A DNA stretch of 64,000 nt, taken from Spirochaetae bacterium HGW-Spirochaetae-3. GTDB lineage: Bacteria > Spirochaetota > Spirochaetia > Treponematales > UBA12059. Under the pieces are notes generated by a model that worked only from the letters and a program-made list of their open reading frames with translations, did no database searches and had not been told where the DNA came from. The stretch spans positions 124,001-188,000 of the forward strand of contig PGXV01000011.1 in assembly GCA_002839315.1 (NCBI GenBank), written 5' to 3'. Made by a program: the position numbers and the translations under genes. The number at the start of each line of letters is the position of its first letter. Position 1 is the stretch's first letter. Positions 38,264 to 47,489 of the stretch are shown piece after piece.

Positions 38264-41041
38264 TCACCATCCTCGTTTCAGCAACTCAGCCGTCTCAATT
38301 GGATCAATGACCCTCGGGTTACTATCCCAGTCTTCATCGACTACAACGCTGTACTTTGCGTCAAAGGGGTTTGCCTTGAGGGCTGTGGCCCGATCGATGC
38401 GTCGGGAAGCGTCTTCCTGGTCACCCATAGCCATTGCGATCCAGACATCCTCCAGGGTATCAGGGATCTGCCCGAAGAGGCCGTGGATGGCGGCCAGACG
38501 CTGGGAAAGCAACTCGTGGACGCGATCTTCTACTGAATCACGATAGCGAAGGTTGGCGATCAAAACCTCAGGATAGCGCTGGCCAATACGCTGGATTCGG
38601 CCCTTACGTTGCTCAAGCCGAGTGGGATTCCAAGGCAAATCGATGTGGATAAGGCTACCGAGGCGCTGGAGGTTTAGTCCTTCTGAAGCGGCATCGGTTC
38701 CCAGCAGAATCTTGATACGCCCCTGGGCGACCATGGCCTTGATCTCGTCACGGTCGGCGCGGCGATAGCTGCCGTTCTCCCATATAAGGGAGCGCCCCGA
38801 GCCGGCATAAAGGCCTATTGTTTGTGAACTGGAGAGTGGATGCCCGGTAAGTTTCTGACCGATCCAGAAAGCTGTATCGTAGTACTGAGAGAATAGAATG
38901 CATCCCCTGTCAAGCCAGGGACCGGTTGTGGATTGGTGTTCACTGGATCCTTTGAAGAGGTATCGATAGACCTCCGCAAGCTTGGGATCCTCTTCGCCGC
39001 TTGATTCGAGCAGGGCTAGACATCTATGGAGGGATTCGACTTCTTCCCCGGAGAAGCCCTCGAAGGAAGTCACTTGGGTTTCCGAATCAAAGAGCTCTTC
39101 ATCATCCTCGGTATTATCGGTGTCAGTGATTTCAGCGCGTGCAAGAAGACGTGAAATAGTACCTTTACCGGCTTCTATTGAGCTACCAAGGCGCCTTAAG
39201 AGGAGTGTCTTGAAAAAACCAGCGGACTTTGCATGTTTTGCGAGGAGACGGCTGAAATTTTCTGCCTCCGCATAAGCATCAGAGAGGTATGGCCCAAGGC
39301 TAAGTGCGGCGGAGGTGCTTTCTCCATACAAGATGACCGCTACCTTAGGAAGAAAGGACTGCTTTGTGACTGGATTGATCGTTTCCTCAAGGTATTGTCG
39401 GGTACGGCGAACAATTCCGCGTAGAAGAGGATTATGCTTGGCTGAATAGGAAGCGAGCCATGAACCTTCGATCTTGTTTCGTCGCAAGGCTATTGGGATA
39501 CGTTCGTAGTCTTCTGGTCTGAGTGTCCAATCATCAACCTTCATCTTAAATCGATCGCGGATATCGCGAATAACGTTGTACTCGTCTTCACTTTCTGTGA
39601 TGACAGGATCTCGAAGGTAATTCCAGGCATCTCCGGGATGCTCTGGGAGCGGCTTGGAACCGGTCGCGACTTCGAGACATTCAGATGGATGCCACCATGG
39701 ACCGAAACGAAGGCGACAGTCCCCAAGGACAGATGAGTGCCCAAGGCCAAGGATGCCCAGGAGGTCCCATGCCTCGACAGGGTGCAACTGGACAGGCGTG
39801 GCCGTTGCTAGAAGCATTGATCTAGTTCTAGGGGATATCTTCTGGAGGAACTCCATCAGCTTATTGGGATCAGCCTTCTTGTTGACTTCGTCATCGCTCG
39901 CATCGACCTTCGGGATGTTGTTCCGGCGGGCACGGTGGGCTTCATCGACGATGATGCAAAGGTATTCGCGGGAAAGAAGGCTGTCCCAAACATCTTTACG
40001 CCCGCGGGTAATGAGGCCCTGAGAAACGAGGCCGACACGACGAGGGCATGAAGTAAGACCCGCGATGCCATTAGATGGATATTCAATACCGTTTTCATCG
40101 ACCCATGCATTGCCGGTCCATCGCGCGGAAGGCATATTGAGGAGGTCGACCATCTCGACCTGCCACTGCTTAAGGAGTGCCTTTGGGGCGAGAATGAGGA
40201 TTGGTCCTGGGCTCTCAAGGGCCATAAGGAGGGCAGCCATGGCGAGCTGGACGGTTTTCCCAAGACCAACCTGGTCGGCGAGTACAAGGCGTGCTGATGC
40301 CCGACGGTGCCGTTCGATAGCAAGGCGGATGAAGTATTTCTGGTGGGGCCATAGTCCTTGTTCTCTGCGATAGACGGGACTTTCAACGGCCACCGACGAT
40401 GGTTCTGGCGCGCCTCGCCAGTCGTCTACGGCGATGATCTTGCGCTTAGCCAGGCGCCCCAGATCCGCTTCCACGAAGGGGCAACAGGCAAGGTCTACGG
40501 CATGGGTATCGTGCCAGAGGCTTTCAAACTCCTCGGCGACCCAAGCTACGGCCTCAGGGCTATCGTCTTCCCAGAGAAGTTCATAATTCAGCTTCCAGGC
40601 CGTAGCACTTTCGTTAACGCTACCAAGGAACGTCATCGCCCGACCATCAGGATAGCGGATTAGGCCAGCCTTGCCGTGGATGAGGCCAAAGACTTCATCG
40701 GGAAGGACCTTTACTTGCATGCGCTTCGTTGAGAGAAAGCGGTAGAGAGCCTCGATACGAGGCTGAGCGGCCGGGGGCATGTTCTCAGGTTCACCACGGC
40801 ACCAGCTCGAACGGATAGCCGCTTGAGCAGCCTGAGCAGTAAGGACATCCCGCACGTCCAGATCTGAATTGCAGATGATCCTGATTGGCCCGGATATGGC
40901 GTCCAATTCCTCCCCCGCGATCTCGAATAGACTCGAACGGAAGTAACCGGCGATCCGATCGTAGGAGGAGGCTCCGGCTAATCTTGCTCGAAGGACCCCT
41001 GCATCAAGCGGGCTTCGCCGAGAGGAGTGGCGCGCGATCAT
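38264..41041 (-). CDS. PLD-SNF2 helicase, anti-phage-associated
   Basis: 925 residues. A phospholipase-D-type domain comes first (residues 1-185) with a single HxK...GSxN motif (H122, K124, G140-N143). A SWI2/SNF2 helicase follows: Walker A DQVGLGKTVQ (~256-265), DEAH box, SATP-like LLATATP, and motif VI QRKGRIQRIGQ. This domain pair matches the helicase of the DUF1156/DUF499 anti-phage gene set and is similar in design to DISARM helicases. It probably moves on and cuts or marks invading DNA. Its start overlaps the Fic gene stop (ATGA). It is the last full gene of the operon. Confidence 0.85.
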   Translation of the reverse strand: MIARHSSRRSPLDAGVLRARLAGASSYDRIAGYFRSSLFEIAGEELDAISGPIRIICNSDLDVRDVLTAQAAQAAIRSSWCRGEPENMPPAAQPRIEALYRFLSTKRMQVKVLPDEVFGLIHGKAGLIRYPDGRAMTFLGSVNESATAWKLNYELLWEDDSPEAVAWVAEEFESLWHDTHAVDLACCPFVEADLGRLAKRKIIAVDDWRGAPEPSSVAVESPVYRREQGLWPHQKYFIRLAIERHRRASARLVLADQVGLGKTVQLAMAALLMALESPGPILILAPKALLKQWQVEMVDLLNMPSARWTGNAWVDENGIEYPSNGIAGLTSCPRRVGLVSQGLITRGRKDVWDSLLSREYLCIIVDEAHRARRNNIPKVDASDDEVNKKADPNKLMEFLQKISPRTRSMLLATATPVQLHPVEAWDLLGILGLGHSSVLGDCRLRFGPWWHPSECLEVATGSKPLPEHPGDAWNYLRDPVITESEDEYNVIRDIRDRFKMKVDDWTLRPEDYERIPIALRRNKIEGSWLASYSAKHNPLLRGIVRRTRQYLEETINPVTKQSFLPKVAVILYGESTSAALSLGPYLSDAYAEAENFSRLLAKHAKSAGFFKTLLLRRLGSSIEAGKGTISRLLARAEITDTDNTEDDEELFDSETQVTSFEGFSGEEVESLHRCLALLESSGEEDPKLAEVYRYLFKGSSEHQSTTGPWLDRGCILFSQYYDTAFWIGQKLTGHPLSSSQTIGLYAGSGRSLIWENGSYRRADRDEIKAMVAQGRIKILLGTDAASEGLNLQRLGSLIHIDLPWNPTRLEQRKGRIQRIGQRYPEVLIANLRYRDSVEDRVHELLSQRLAAIHGLFGQIPDTLEDVWIAMAMGDQEDASRRIDRATALKANPFDAKYSVVVDEDWDSNPRVIDPIETAELLKRGW

Positions 41042-42222
41042 ATCTCGCCTTTGATCGGAAGAAATCCCTGCCGGTCGAGCTGGCGAAGAACAGTCCTGAG
41101 AAGCGGGCTTTGGGCAAGGCCAAGCTGATAGCTACGCTCAGCACCGGATGCCGGCACGAGGAGTTGGCGCTTGCGGAGTTCTCCAAGAATGCGTGAGGTC
41201 TGGACCATACTCATCGAATTAAGTGCTGGCCTGATATCCTGATTCCTGATTACATTCTTGTCAAGCGCAATCAGAAGGATGGTCCGCTCATGATTGGAGA
41301 TACCATTCTTCTGATGGAGCTCCACTATAGCGGGAACGAGGATATTCTTCTTGAGCCAGTAGTAATCGAGTAGTTTGGCAACCTTGTCGAGCTCGATTTT
41401 CAAACCAGAGAGCATGTAAGAGCACCATGCAAGAAGGTCCACATCGGTACCGGTATCGGCGCGCGATAGCATCTCATAATACTTGTCACGATCCGAGCAG
41501 AAGACTGCCGTCGGATTGAGGATGCGCGTGGTAGGCCGCGGACCGCCCACACGAAAGCCCGACTTAAGGAGCATGGCATAGGTGAAGAGTCTGGCGGTTC
41601 TTCCATTACCATTGGAGAATGGATGTATCCAGGTAAAGCTGTGGTGAGCCAACGCCAGTTTAAGCAAGTCGTACTTGGGCGGATCGGGTTTGTTGAAAAA
41701 TCCAAGAAGACTATCCATGAACGAATGAACATCGGTACCATCGGGAAGAACATAAGTAGATTTCATTATCCTCACTGGCCTTGTTCGATATGAACCTGGG
41801 CAAGAATCTCCCTCACCGCTTAATGATAAGCCGGTAGTCGTAAGGCGGTGCAATTCGTGGACAAATCCATGGTCTATGCGAAAGTTCTCGGGGTCCCTGC
41901 TCCATGCCCCCTCGACAAAAAGAAGTGCGTTTCCGATATTGCTGATCTCAAGTAATTTTTCGTCCTCGCTTGAATCGTCAAGTTGCAACTCGACTTCTTG
42001 CCTGCGATCCACCAATTCCGCGATAGTCGTGCTGTTGCCTTCAATACGTGCAGAGCCCAAGGTCTCAAGCATATGAAAGATTTGTTTGAGCTGGGAGAAC
42101 ATCACAGGAGGTGTCGTACCACCAAGGACAGAGGTCCGCTCCCGGTCCAGCTCAAGGATAAGATCGGTGAGAGGGTCCTTGAAGGAAGGCTCAACAAGCC
42201 TCAGCGAAAAGGGCTCTGTCAT
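41038..42222 (-). CDS. Fic-domain protein with class II inhibitory motif
   Basis: 394 residues. The complete Fic motif HPFSNGNGRTAR (residues 200-211) predicts nucleotide transfer, most often AMP, onto target proteins. An N-terminal SARIEG (57-62) fits the class II autoinhibitory pattern [S/T]xxxE[G/N], which blocks the ATP site until released. A winged-helix-like C-terminus follows. The start at 42222 has GGAGG at the right distance. It lies within the defence operon and overlaps the helicase gene by 4 bases, so it is likely part of the system, perhaps as a held-back toxin. That role is inferred. Confidence 0.85.
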   Translation of the reverse strand: MTEPFSLRLVEPSFKDPLTDLILELDRERTSVLGGTTPPVMFSQLKQIFHMLETLGSARIEGNSTTIAELVDRRQEVELQLDDSSEDEKLLEISNIGNALLFVEGAWSRDPENFRIDHGFVHELHRLTTTGLSLSGEGDSCPGSYRTRPVRIMKSTYVLPDGTDVHSFMDSLLGFFNKPDPPKYDLLKLALAHHSFTWIHPFSNGNGRTARLFTYAMLLKSGFRVGGPRPTTRILNPTAVFCSDRDKYYEMLSRADTGTDVDLLAWCSYMLSGLKIELDKVAKLLDYYWLKKNILVPAIVELHQKNGISNHERTILLIALDKNVIRNQDIRPALNSMSMVQTSRILGELRKRQLLVPASGAERSYQLGLAQSPLLRTVLRQLDRQGFLPIKGEI

Positions 42223-42358
42223 GTTTCTATTCCTCCCAGGTCCAATTGGTGCATCGCATCCATATCTCATTGTTATATATTTTTTAATAACATACGCTTA
42301 ACCGGCAGCGCGTCATTGGCACGGTTTGTGCGCCAGGACGTGAAGCAGCCAGCATATA

Positions 42359-42399
42359 ACCGTGACAATAGCGCTATCCGGCCGAAGCGATTGTTCGGT
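42359..42399. repeat. Bulged hairpin at the 3' edge of the AT-rich GHKL gene
   Basis: ACCG-tg-ACAAT-ag-CGCT pairs with AGCG-ATTGT-t-CGGT, leaving unpaired bases on one strand only, a shape seen in integron attC sites. The canonical RYYYAAC / GTTRRRY boxes are not present, so this is only a similarity. It lies 9 bases after the GHKL gene stop. The rest of 42223-42407 holds no gene. Confidence 0.35.
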
Positions 42400-42407
42400 G
42401 CCTTTCT

Positions 42408-44099
42408 TTATAATACAGCATCTCTACTTCTTGGCCTAAATTCCAATCCAATCTTTGACTTCAAGTAATCCTTTAAAACAAAAACTTCAATTTTGTGTGC
42501 TTTCCGAGGATGATCTAAAAAGTACTTTAGGTATTCTCCATCAATTTCTGGTTGAACTATTACGAGTTTTCTTTCTTCATCATTTATATCTTTTACAGTT
42601 TCATTATGCTTCATTTGTGTATCCCAACAAATAATACTGTGTAGATTCTCAAATGAATGGTTAAAGTTTTTATCAAGGTAATATTTGAACTCAATATAAT
42701 ATAATTTTGACATCTGTATTGGAGTTGTTTTATCACCCTTTGCAATAACATCTATGCCTTGATGCGTATCATAATCTACAATATAGAAAGGAAAAAGATT
42801 TTTATTTGTCTCTGCCAATCTTAATACAAGAGAATAGACACCAATTTCAGATCGCGGCTCGACGTATACCCTTCCATCCTTCTCTGCAATGTTAGTTTTA
42901 TTTGTTCTTTCAATTCTCCACTTATAATCACTTTTTTCTTTTTCAATTGTTTGATAAGCTTCTGATTGATCTTCAAGCCAATTTAATTCCCTCCAATCTT
43001 CACTTTCAATAATTGAAAAATATATTTTTTCAACTTCTTCTTTTATATCGATCATAATTTCAGATGGAGTATTATCTACGGATCCACGATTTGCCGTCAA
43101 TTTAAAGTGCTGGCAATTAAAAAATGCATGGAACCTTGTAAATTCTTGCCCTTTGAAGGCAAGCCATTCATTTTTCCTCTGTATTGATATATGATCCTTG
43201 CAAAGCCATAACCCATATCTATCCTGAACTGTGTATGATCCATTTGGCGCTTGATATCCCTTTCGGCGCAGCATTGGATTATACGAGTATCTAACTTTCT
43301 TTCCTTCAATTACAAAAATTGCTTGATAATGTATTTCTGGAAAATTTTTAAGAGTACCAGTTTTTATAAACCTTCTACAATAAAAATCTGGTGCTTGAAT
43401 TATATATTCATCAAAAAGTTCGCTAATGTTCTTACTATCTTTAGGAATATAGTGGCCATAGGCAATAGGTTCGAATTGATCACATCCCAAACCTTTTAAA
43501 AGTAAAGAGGGTCGATTCTCCCGTTCATAAAAATAAGGTTCTACGCTTCCGTACGCAGTAAACCATTTAATATAATCCTTTAGAATATCATGAGTAAACT
43601 TGTCTCTACGATTATTATTATATCCATATATCATTATTTCTGTTCCATTGTTTTCATCTGTTACAGATTGTTCTACAGCTACCTTGGGTATTTTACGTTG
43701 ATGTAATTCCTTAAATGGATTGTTCATTGTTGCCATATTTTGGACACCATTTTTAACTGTCCTTACAATAATCTTTTTACAATTGAAGTATACTTTTGTT
43801 CCATGCCCCTTTTCACCAATAGTTGTTTTATCATTTCTTCTACTGGAGTTACCCAAATCAAAAAATGATTGGAGCCCATCCTTATCCATACCATGACCAT
43901 CATCAATTAACTTAATAATTAGTGTAGATTCACCTTCGATTGATTCTACTGAAAATTCAATTTTTATGTTTTCTGCTTTTGCATCAAATGAGTTACTTAT
44001 AGCTTCACGAATTAACTCTAAAGGATTTGAGAAATCATTAGCAATTTCTATAAATTCTTGTGCTTCATCTACTTTTGGAATCAGTTCATAATTTTCCAT
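42408..44099 (-). CDS. GHKL (Hsp90/MORC-like) ATPase, AT-rich
   Basis: 563 residues. The Bergerat ATP fold is complete: N box LIREAISNSFDA (E32, N36), G1 DDGHGM (66-71) and G2 GEKGHGTK (95-102). The remaining 380 residues, with a C-terminal restriction-like or PD-(D/E)xK-like feel (ELVVIQPEID region), are not recognised. Its codon use is strikingly AT-rich compared with every neighbour, and it sits between genes that otherwise belong to one operon, separated by 90 bases from the methyltransferase and ~185 from Fic. It looks acquired separately. Similar ATPases occur in several anti-phage systems. Confidence 0.75.
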   Translation of the reverse strand: MENYELIPKVDEAQEFIEIANDFSNPLELIREAISNSFDAKAENIKIEFSVESIEGESTLIIKLIDDGHGMDKDGLQSFFDLGNSSRRNDKTTIGEKGHGTKVYFNCKKIIVRTVKNGVQNMATMNNPFKELHQRKIPKVAVEQSVTDENNGTEIMIYGYNNNRRDKFTHDILKDYIKWFTAYGSVEPYFYERENRPSLLLKGLGCDQFEPIAYGHYIPKDSKNISELFDEYIIQAPDFYCRRFIKTGTLKNFPEIHYQAIFVIEGKKVRYSYNPMLRRKGYQAPNGSYTVQDRYGLWLCKDHISIQRKNEWLAFKGQEFTRFHAFFNCQHFKLTANRGSVDNTPSEIMIDIKEEVEKIYFSIIESEDWRELNWLEDQSEAYQTIEKEKSDYKWRIERTNKTNIAEKDGRVYVEPRSEIGVYSLVLRLAETNKNLFPFYIVDYDTHQGIDVIAKGDKTTPIQMSKLYYIEFKYYLDKNFNHSFENLHSIICWDTQMKHNETVKDINDEERKLVIVQPEIDGEYLKYFLDHPRKAHKIEVFVLKDYLKSKIGLEFRPRSRDAVL

Positions 44100-44122
44100 T
44101 TTATTCCTCCAAATTTCTCTTG

Positions 44123-44139
44123 CGCCGAAGGCGTCCGCC
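44123..44139. repeat. GC-rich overlapping hairpins at the 5' edge of the GHKL gene
   Basis: CGCC-GAA-GGCG (44123-44133) overlaps GGCG-TC-CGCC (44130-44139) in the short gap before the GHKL gene. They contrast with the AT-rich gene they precede and mark one edge of the inserted segment. Confidence 0.35.
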
Positions 44140-44187
44140 GAACACCATTATACCTTGCCAATTCATCTCAATGAAACGTGGGAACTA

Positions 44188-47148
44188 TCAACCATGGTCT
44201 CCCCGAAGCAATCCCGCCAGGAGCCGGGCATAGTCGCCATCTTCCTTCCAATCCTCCATGCCTACTGCGCGAGCGAGAGAAGAAAGCCAATCGAGGATAG
44301 CTATGAGCCTTTGCCGATGTTGCCAATAATCAACAAGCTCGTCCTTGAGATATCGGAGCCCGACGGCAGGATTCTCATCCTGCTGGGAGGCATGCACGGC
44401 AAAGAGAAGCTGCCTAAGGACGGTGCCTCCGAAGCCTTCCGCACCGAGGGGCCCGAGATCCCGATTGCCGAACTCCGAGGCGGTCTTGATGCGCGTCTGG
44501 TTGGCTGTTGTGGATGCAAGGATGGGTTTGACCTCGCGTACGCCGAATCCGCGGGCCAGTTCTTGATAGACACCCTGGCGGCGCTCACCGCGGCCTTCTA
44601 CGTCCAATGATCGGAGATACAAACGTTCATCGGCCACCAGGCGCATCCAGACTTCTTCCAGGCCCTTCGGAACGAGGTAGTCGCAGGCTATGGATATAGC
44701 GCGGTCAATGACCTGTTCAAAGCGGGACTTTTCATACGTTGCTGAACCAGCCTTGGCGCGTCCCCGTCCCTTCTCAGGCTTCGCCCTGAAAAGCTCATAG
44801 CTTACATCCTGGCCATCTATGCTCTGATACTGCGTCAGAATGCGAAGGGCCGCCGCATAGGCGGCTAGCTGGTAGTCAGTATCGCCGAAGTTGGGATCGG
44901 AAGCGTCATCGAGGGAACGCATCGAGTCGATCTGGTGTTTGACCTCATCCTCGACAAGGGGATAGAGTTCGTCAAGGAAAGCGTTGCCCGCGTCGATACG
45001 CTTGCGAAGAACGAGGAGGACCGTGCCTTGAACGTAGTTACCTTTCTTGATGCCCCCTGCAGGAGTCTCCGTGGCAATGGTCCAAGCCGCACTGACCTTG
45101 AGCCCGGCAGCCCAGAGTATCATGCCGAGATCGGCCCAGACGGAAGGATCCTGGTGAGTGAACATGACAAGCTGGAGGCCGTTATCGGGCATGTGCTTAG
45201 TGAGATTCGCGTAGATCTCGACCATGGAGTGTTTGAAGTCATCGCCCGAGCCGCGAACGGCCAGGGCCTTGCGGCTGTCGGGAATCCATTCGGGGAAGGC
45301 TTTGGGAAGGAGTTTTTCGTACCAAGCGAGGAAGAAATCGCCTAACTCATGGTAATTTACCGCATCGGCATAGGGGGGATCGGTTATCCAAAGTTCGCAG
45401 TCATTGGTAATGCATCGTGCATCGCCCGTTTCTACAGTTGATGATTTACAGACATTTAGCGGATTAGCGATTAAACTAAAGCAATACCTGTTTTCCATTG
45501 ACCCTATAGCCATGGTCGGGAAATTATAGATAGTATTCAAGGCTTGGTTGCTGAAACAGGGAGTATTTACTCCAATTCCACCTGATTTTGATAATTGCGG
45601 TTGCCATCTCGTTAATCGGCTGTTCGCATCAGTCGAAGGACCTAGTGACAAGAGCGCGCCTCCAAATTCCTTTTCCGTATTAGCAATGGATGCAAAACTC
45701 AAACTATATAACCCATGCGTCAGTAGTTGCCTTGGTGAAAACAAATGATGCCAGTAAGTCCAGCCACGCGTTCGAATCGGTTCCTCGGTCTTTTCACCTC
45801 CTTCTGGAATCACCTTCGAAGGAATATAACCCGCGGATTGCCACTGAGCGAAACGTTCGCGCAGTAGTTCCAACACCTTGGTTTCCCGCGCTAGGTCGGC
45901 GGCGTCAGGCGCGGCGTAGCGGCGCTCACCCTGTGAATTTATCCAGCGGATGCAGTAGAGCCGTTCCTGGAACACATCGCCGGATCGCGGCACCACGTCG
46001 TCATTGCTCCAACGGCGTAAACCCTCCGGGCCGCGCAAGGCTTCTACCGACCAGGAGCGATTAGCATCGAAGGGATCAAAAATCCGGCTGTCGCCCACCG
46101 TCGCACCTTTTTTCTCATTGTAGAGTTTCAGTTCGGCACCAGTGACTGTGAGCACTGTAGGCTGCAAGCGGTCCGAGCTCGGCACTCTATTCCACGTGGT
46201 TACGATGCGATGTTTCTCCGAGATCACCCAGCTCGGTGCTAGAGGAATATAATAGTCACAGCCATCGGGTTTGACCTCAACGCAGTATAGAAACGCCTCC
46301 GCGCGTTCGCCTTGCTCGTTGTGTTCGATGCCCCACGCGGTTATTTGTTGGTCCGCAGTGGCAAAGGCGGCTTTCTGCACCCTACTTACTTCATCTTGCA
46401 CCTTCTCGCCACCGCCGAGGAGATTTATACTCGCCCAAGTGAGTAAACCTGCTACGGGATTGAGGTCAGAGCCAAATGCTTCGCAGCCTATACGGGCAGC
46501 CTCAAAGGGAATAGAGCCGCCGCCGCAAAAAGCATCGCCCACCTTTGGGCGCTTCCCAAAGCGCCCATCGCCCAGCTCAAGGACTAGTTCCTGAATTGAA
46601 CTCGCCTTCGTCCCGAGGTGGCGGTTGATCTCTGCCCAGGAAGCCTGCGAAGGTCCCTCAACGTTTTCCGGGCGTTTGCAGGACTTTATTCGCTCCGCAT
46701 AAGGCAGGGCCTCAAAGACCTCTCGGGTGAAGGGAAAACGGCGCTTCTCATCGAGGGCACGTTTCTGCTCATCGTCCAAGGATTCGAGGATCTCTGTACG
46801 CAATTCATCCCGTCGCTCATCATCGGCTTTCTTCCATTCGTCCTTGTAGTCCGGCGCGAAGGCAAGCAACTCGCGATCGGGGACCTCGGCCTTGCGGCGT
46901 TCCCAGACCCCATCGCTATCCATCGTAAGGATCTTCAGGAAGATCTCCCGGTCCTTGATCGGGTCATCACTAGCTGGCATGAGGAGGCCTAGAATACTAG
47001 CCCTCACTAATATAAGCGGCTTCCTGCCCCACCACTTCCCTAGTCCAGTGAGAGTCTGGCTGGCACCCGCCTTGCGCTCCTTGTAGCTTTCGGCCGATAG
47101 CCGCGCGATGGGAAACTGGGTCTCGATGAAGGTAGGGCCGTCGGTCAT
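44188..47148 (-). CDS. DUF1156-domain DNA methyltransferase, anti-phage-associated
   Basis: 986 residues from ATG 47148 (MTDGPTFIETQFPIARLSAE), which overlaps the preceding stop as ATGA. The DUF1156 region is at the N-terminus (KWWGRKPLILVRASILG). AdoMet motif I is DAFCGGGSIPFEAA (~205) and the catalytic motif IV is TDPPYADAVNY (~590), a beta-class amino-methyltransferase layout with a long insertion between. Such proteins modify self DNA in the DUF499/DUF3780/PLD-helicase anti-phage set. The target base (N6-A or N4-C) is not decided by DPPY alone. Confidence 0.9.
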   Translation of the reverse strand: MTDGPTFIETQFPIARLSAESYKERKAGASQTLTGLGKWWGRKPLILVRASILGLLMPASDDPIKDREIFLKILTMDSDGVWERRKAEVPDRELLAFAPDYKDEWKKADDERRDELRTEILESLDDEQKRALDEKRRFPFTREVFEALPYAERIKSCKRPENVEGPSQASWAEINRHLGTKASSIQELVLELGDGRFGKRPKVGDAFCGGGSIPFEAARIGCEAFGSDLNPVAGLLTWASINLLGGGEKVQDEVSRVQKAAFATADQQITAWGIEHNEQGERAEAFLYCVEVKPDGCDYYIPLAPSWVISEKHRIVTTWNRVPSSDRLQPTVLTVTGAELKLYNEKKGATVGDSRIFDPFDANRSWSVEALRGPEGLRRWSNDDVVPRSGDVFQERLYCIRWINSQGERRYAAPDAADLARETKVLELLRERFAQWQSAGYIPSKVIPEGGEKTEEPIRTRGWTYWHHLFSPRQLLTHGLYSLSFASIANTEKEFGGALLSLGPSTDANSRLTRWQPQLSKSGGIGVNTPCFSNQALNTIYNFPTMAIGSMENRYCFSLIANPLNVCKSSTVETGDARCITNDCELWITDPPYADAVNYHELGDFFLAWYEKLLPKAFPEWIPDSRKALAVRGSGDDFKHSMVEIYANLTKHMPDNGLQLVMFTHQDPSVWADLGMILWAAGLKVSAAWTIATETPAGGIKKGNYVQGTVLLVLRKRIDAGNAFLDELYPLVEDEVKHQIDSMRSLDDASDPNFGDTDYQLAAYAAALRILTQYQSIDGQDVSYELFRAKPEKGRGRAKAGSATYEKSRFEQVIDRAISIACDYLVPKGLEEVWMRLVADERLYLRSLDVEGRGERRQGVYQELARGFGVREVKPILASTTANQTRIKTASEFGNRDLGPLGAEGFGGTVLRQLLFAVHASQQDENPAVGLRYLKDELVDYWQHRQRLIAILDWLSSLARAVGMEDWKEDGDYARLLAGLLRGDHG

Positions 47149-47462
47149 GGGGTGAGTCCTTTGATTGTGACATAGCATTGCTTGGGACTGTTCGGCTTGA
47201 CGGGGATGGTAGGGATAAGTACGCCTTGCTCCAAAAGAAGCATAAGGATGACACCACGGGAATGCTCTCGATAACCAAGACCCAGGAAAGGCATCATTGC
47301 TTCCCTGCTACGGGCTACGATGCAGTATTCGAGGATTTGCTTTTGCCGAACAGCATGCTCGGTGACTTCACCCTCGGGAGGCAGCCCTACCCGGGTAGTG
47401 AACGTCTCGCCCTCCAAAAACTCTACCCATTGGAGCAACTGCTGTACTCTCTGGCTTTGCAT
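47145..47462 (-). CDS. Unrecognised 105-residue protein inside the defence operon
   Basis: The product (MQSQRVQQLLQWVEFLEG...) is a compact, mostly helical protein ending in a possible wing (CYVTIKGLTP); ILMLLLEQGVLIPTI is hydrophobic. A winged-helix fold is possible. GGAG precedes its start, and its stop overlaps the methyltransferase ATG, so the two are translationally coupled. It lies 15 bases after the DUF3780 gene. I know of no named family; it may be a small subunit of the methyltransferase or a specificity or control factor. Confidence 0.7.
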   Translation of the reverse strand: MQSQRVQQLLQWVEFLEGETFTTRVGLPPEGEVTEHAVRQKQILEYCIVARSREAMMPFLGLGYREHSRGVILMLLLEQGVLIPTIPVKPNSPKQCYVTIKGLTP

Positions 47463-47471
47463 GTGATCTCC

Positions 47472-47489
47472 AACCTGTTAGAACAGGTT
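47472..47489. promoter_or_regulatory. 18-bp perfect palindrome at the DUF3780 stop
   Basis: AACCTGTT-AG-AACAGGTT overlaps the DUF3780 stop codon and lies just before the ribosome site of the 105-residue gene. It could be an operator for an internal promoter or an mRNA hairpin that tunes expression between the two genes. Confidence 0.4.

Noticed and set aside
42359-42399. An integron attC site
   Set aside because: The bulged hairpin shape fits, but the conserved RYYYAAC and GTTRRRY boxes are absent and no integron integrase is in the window.
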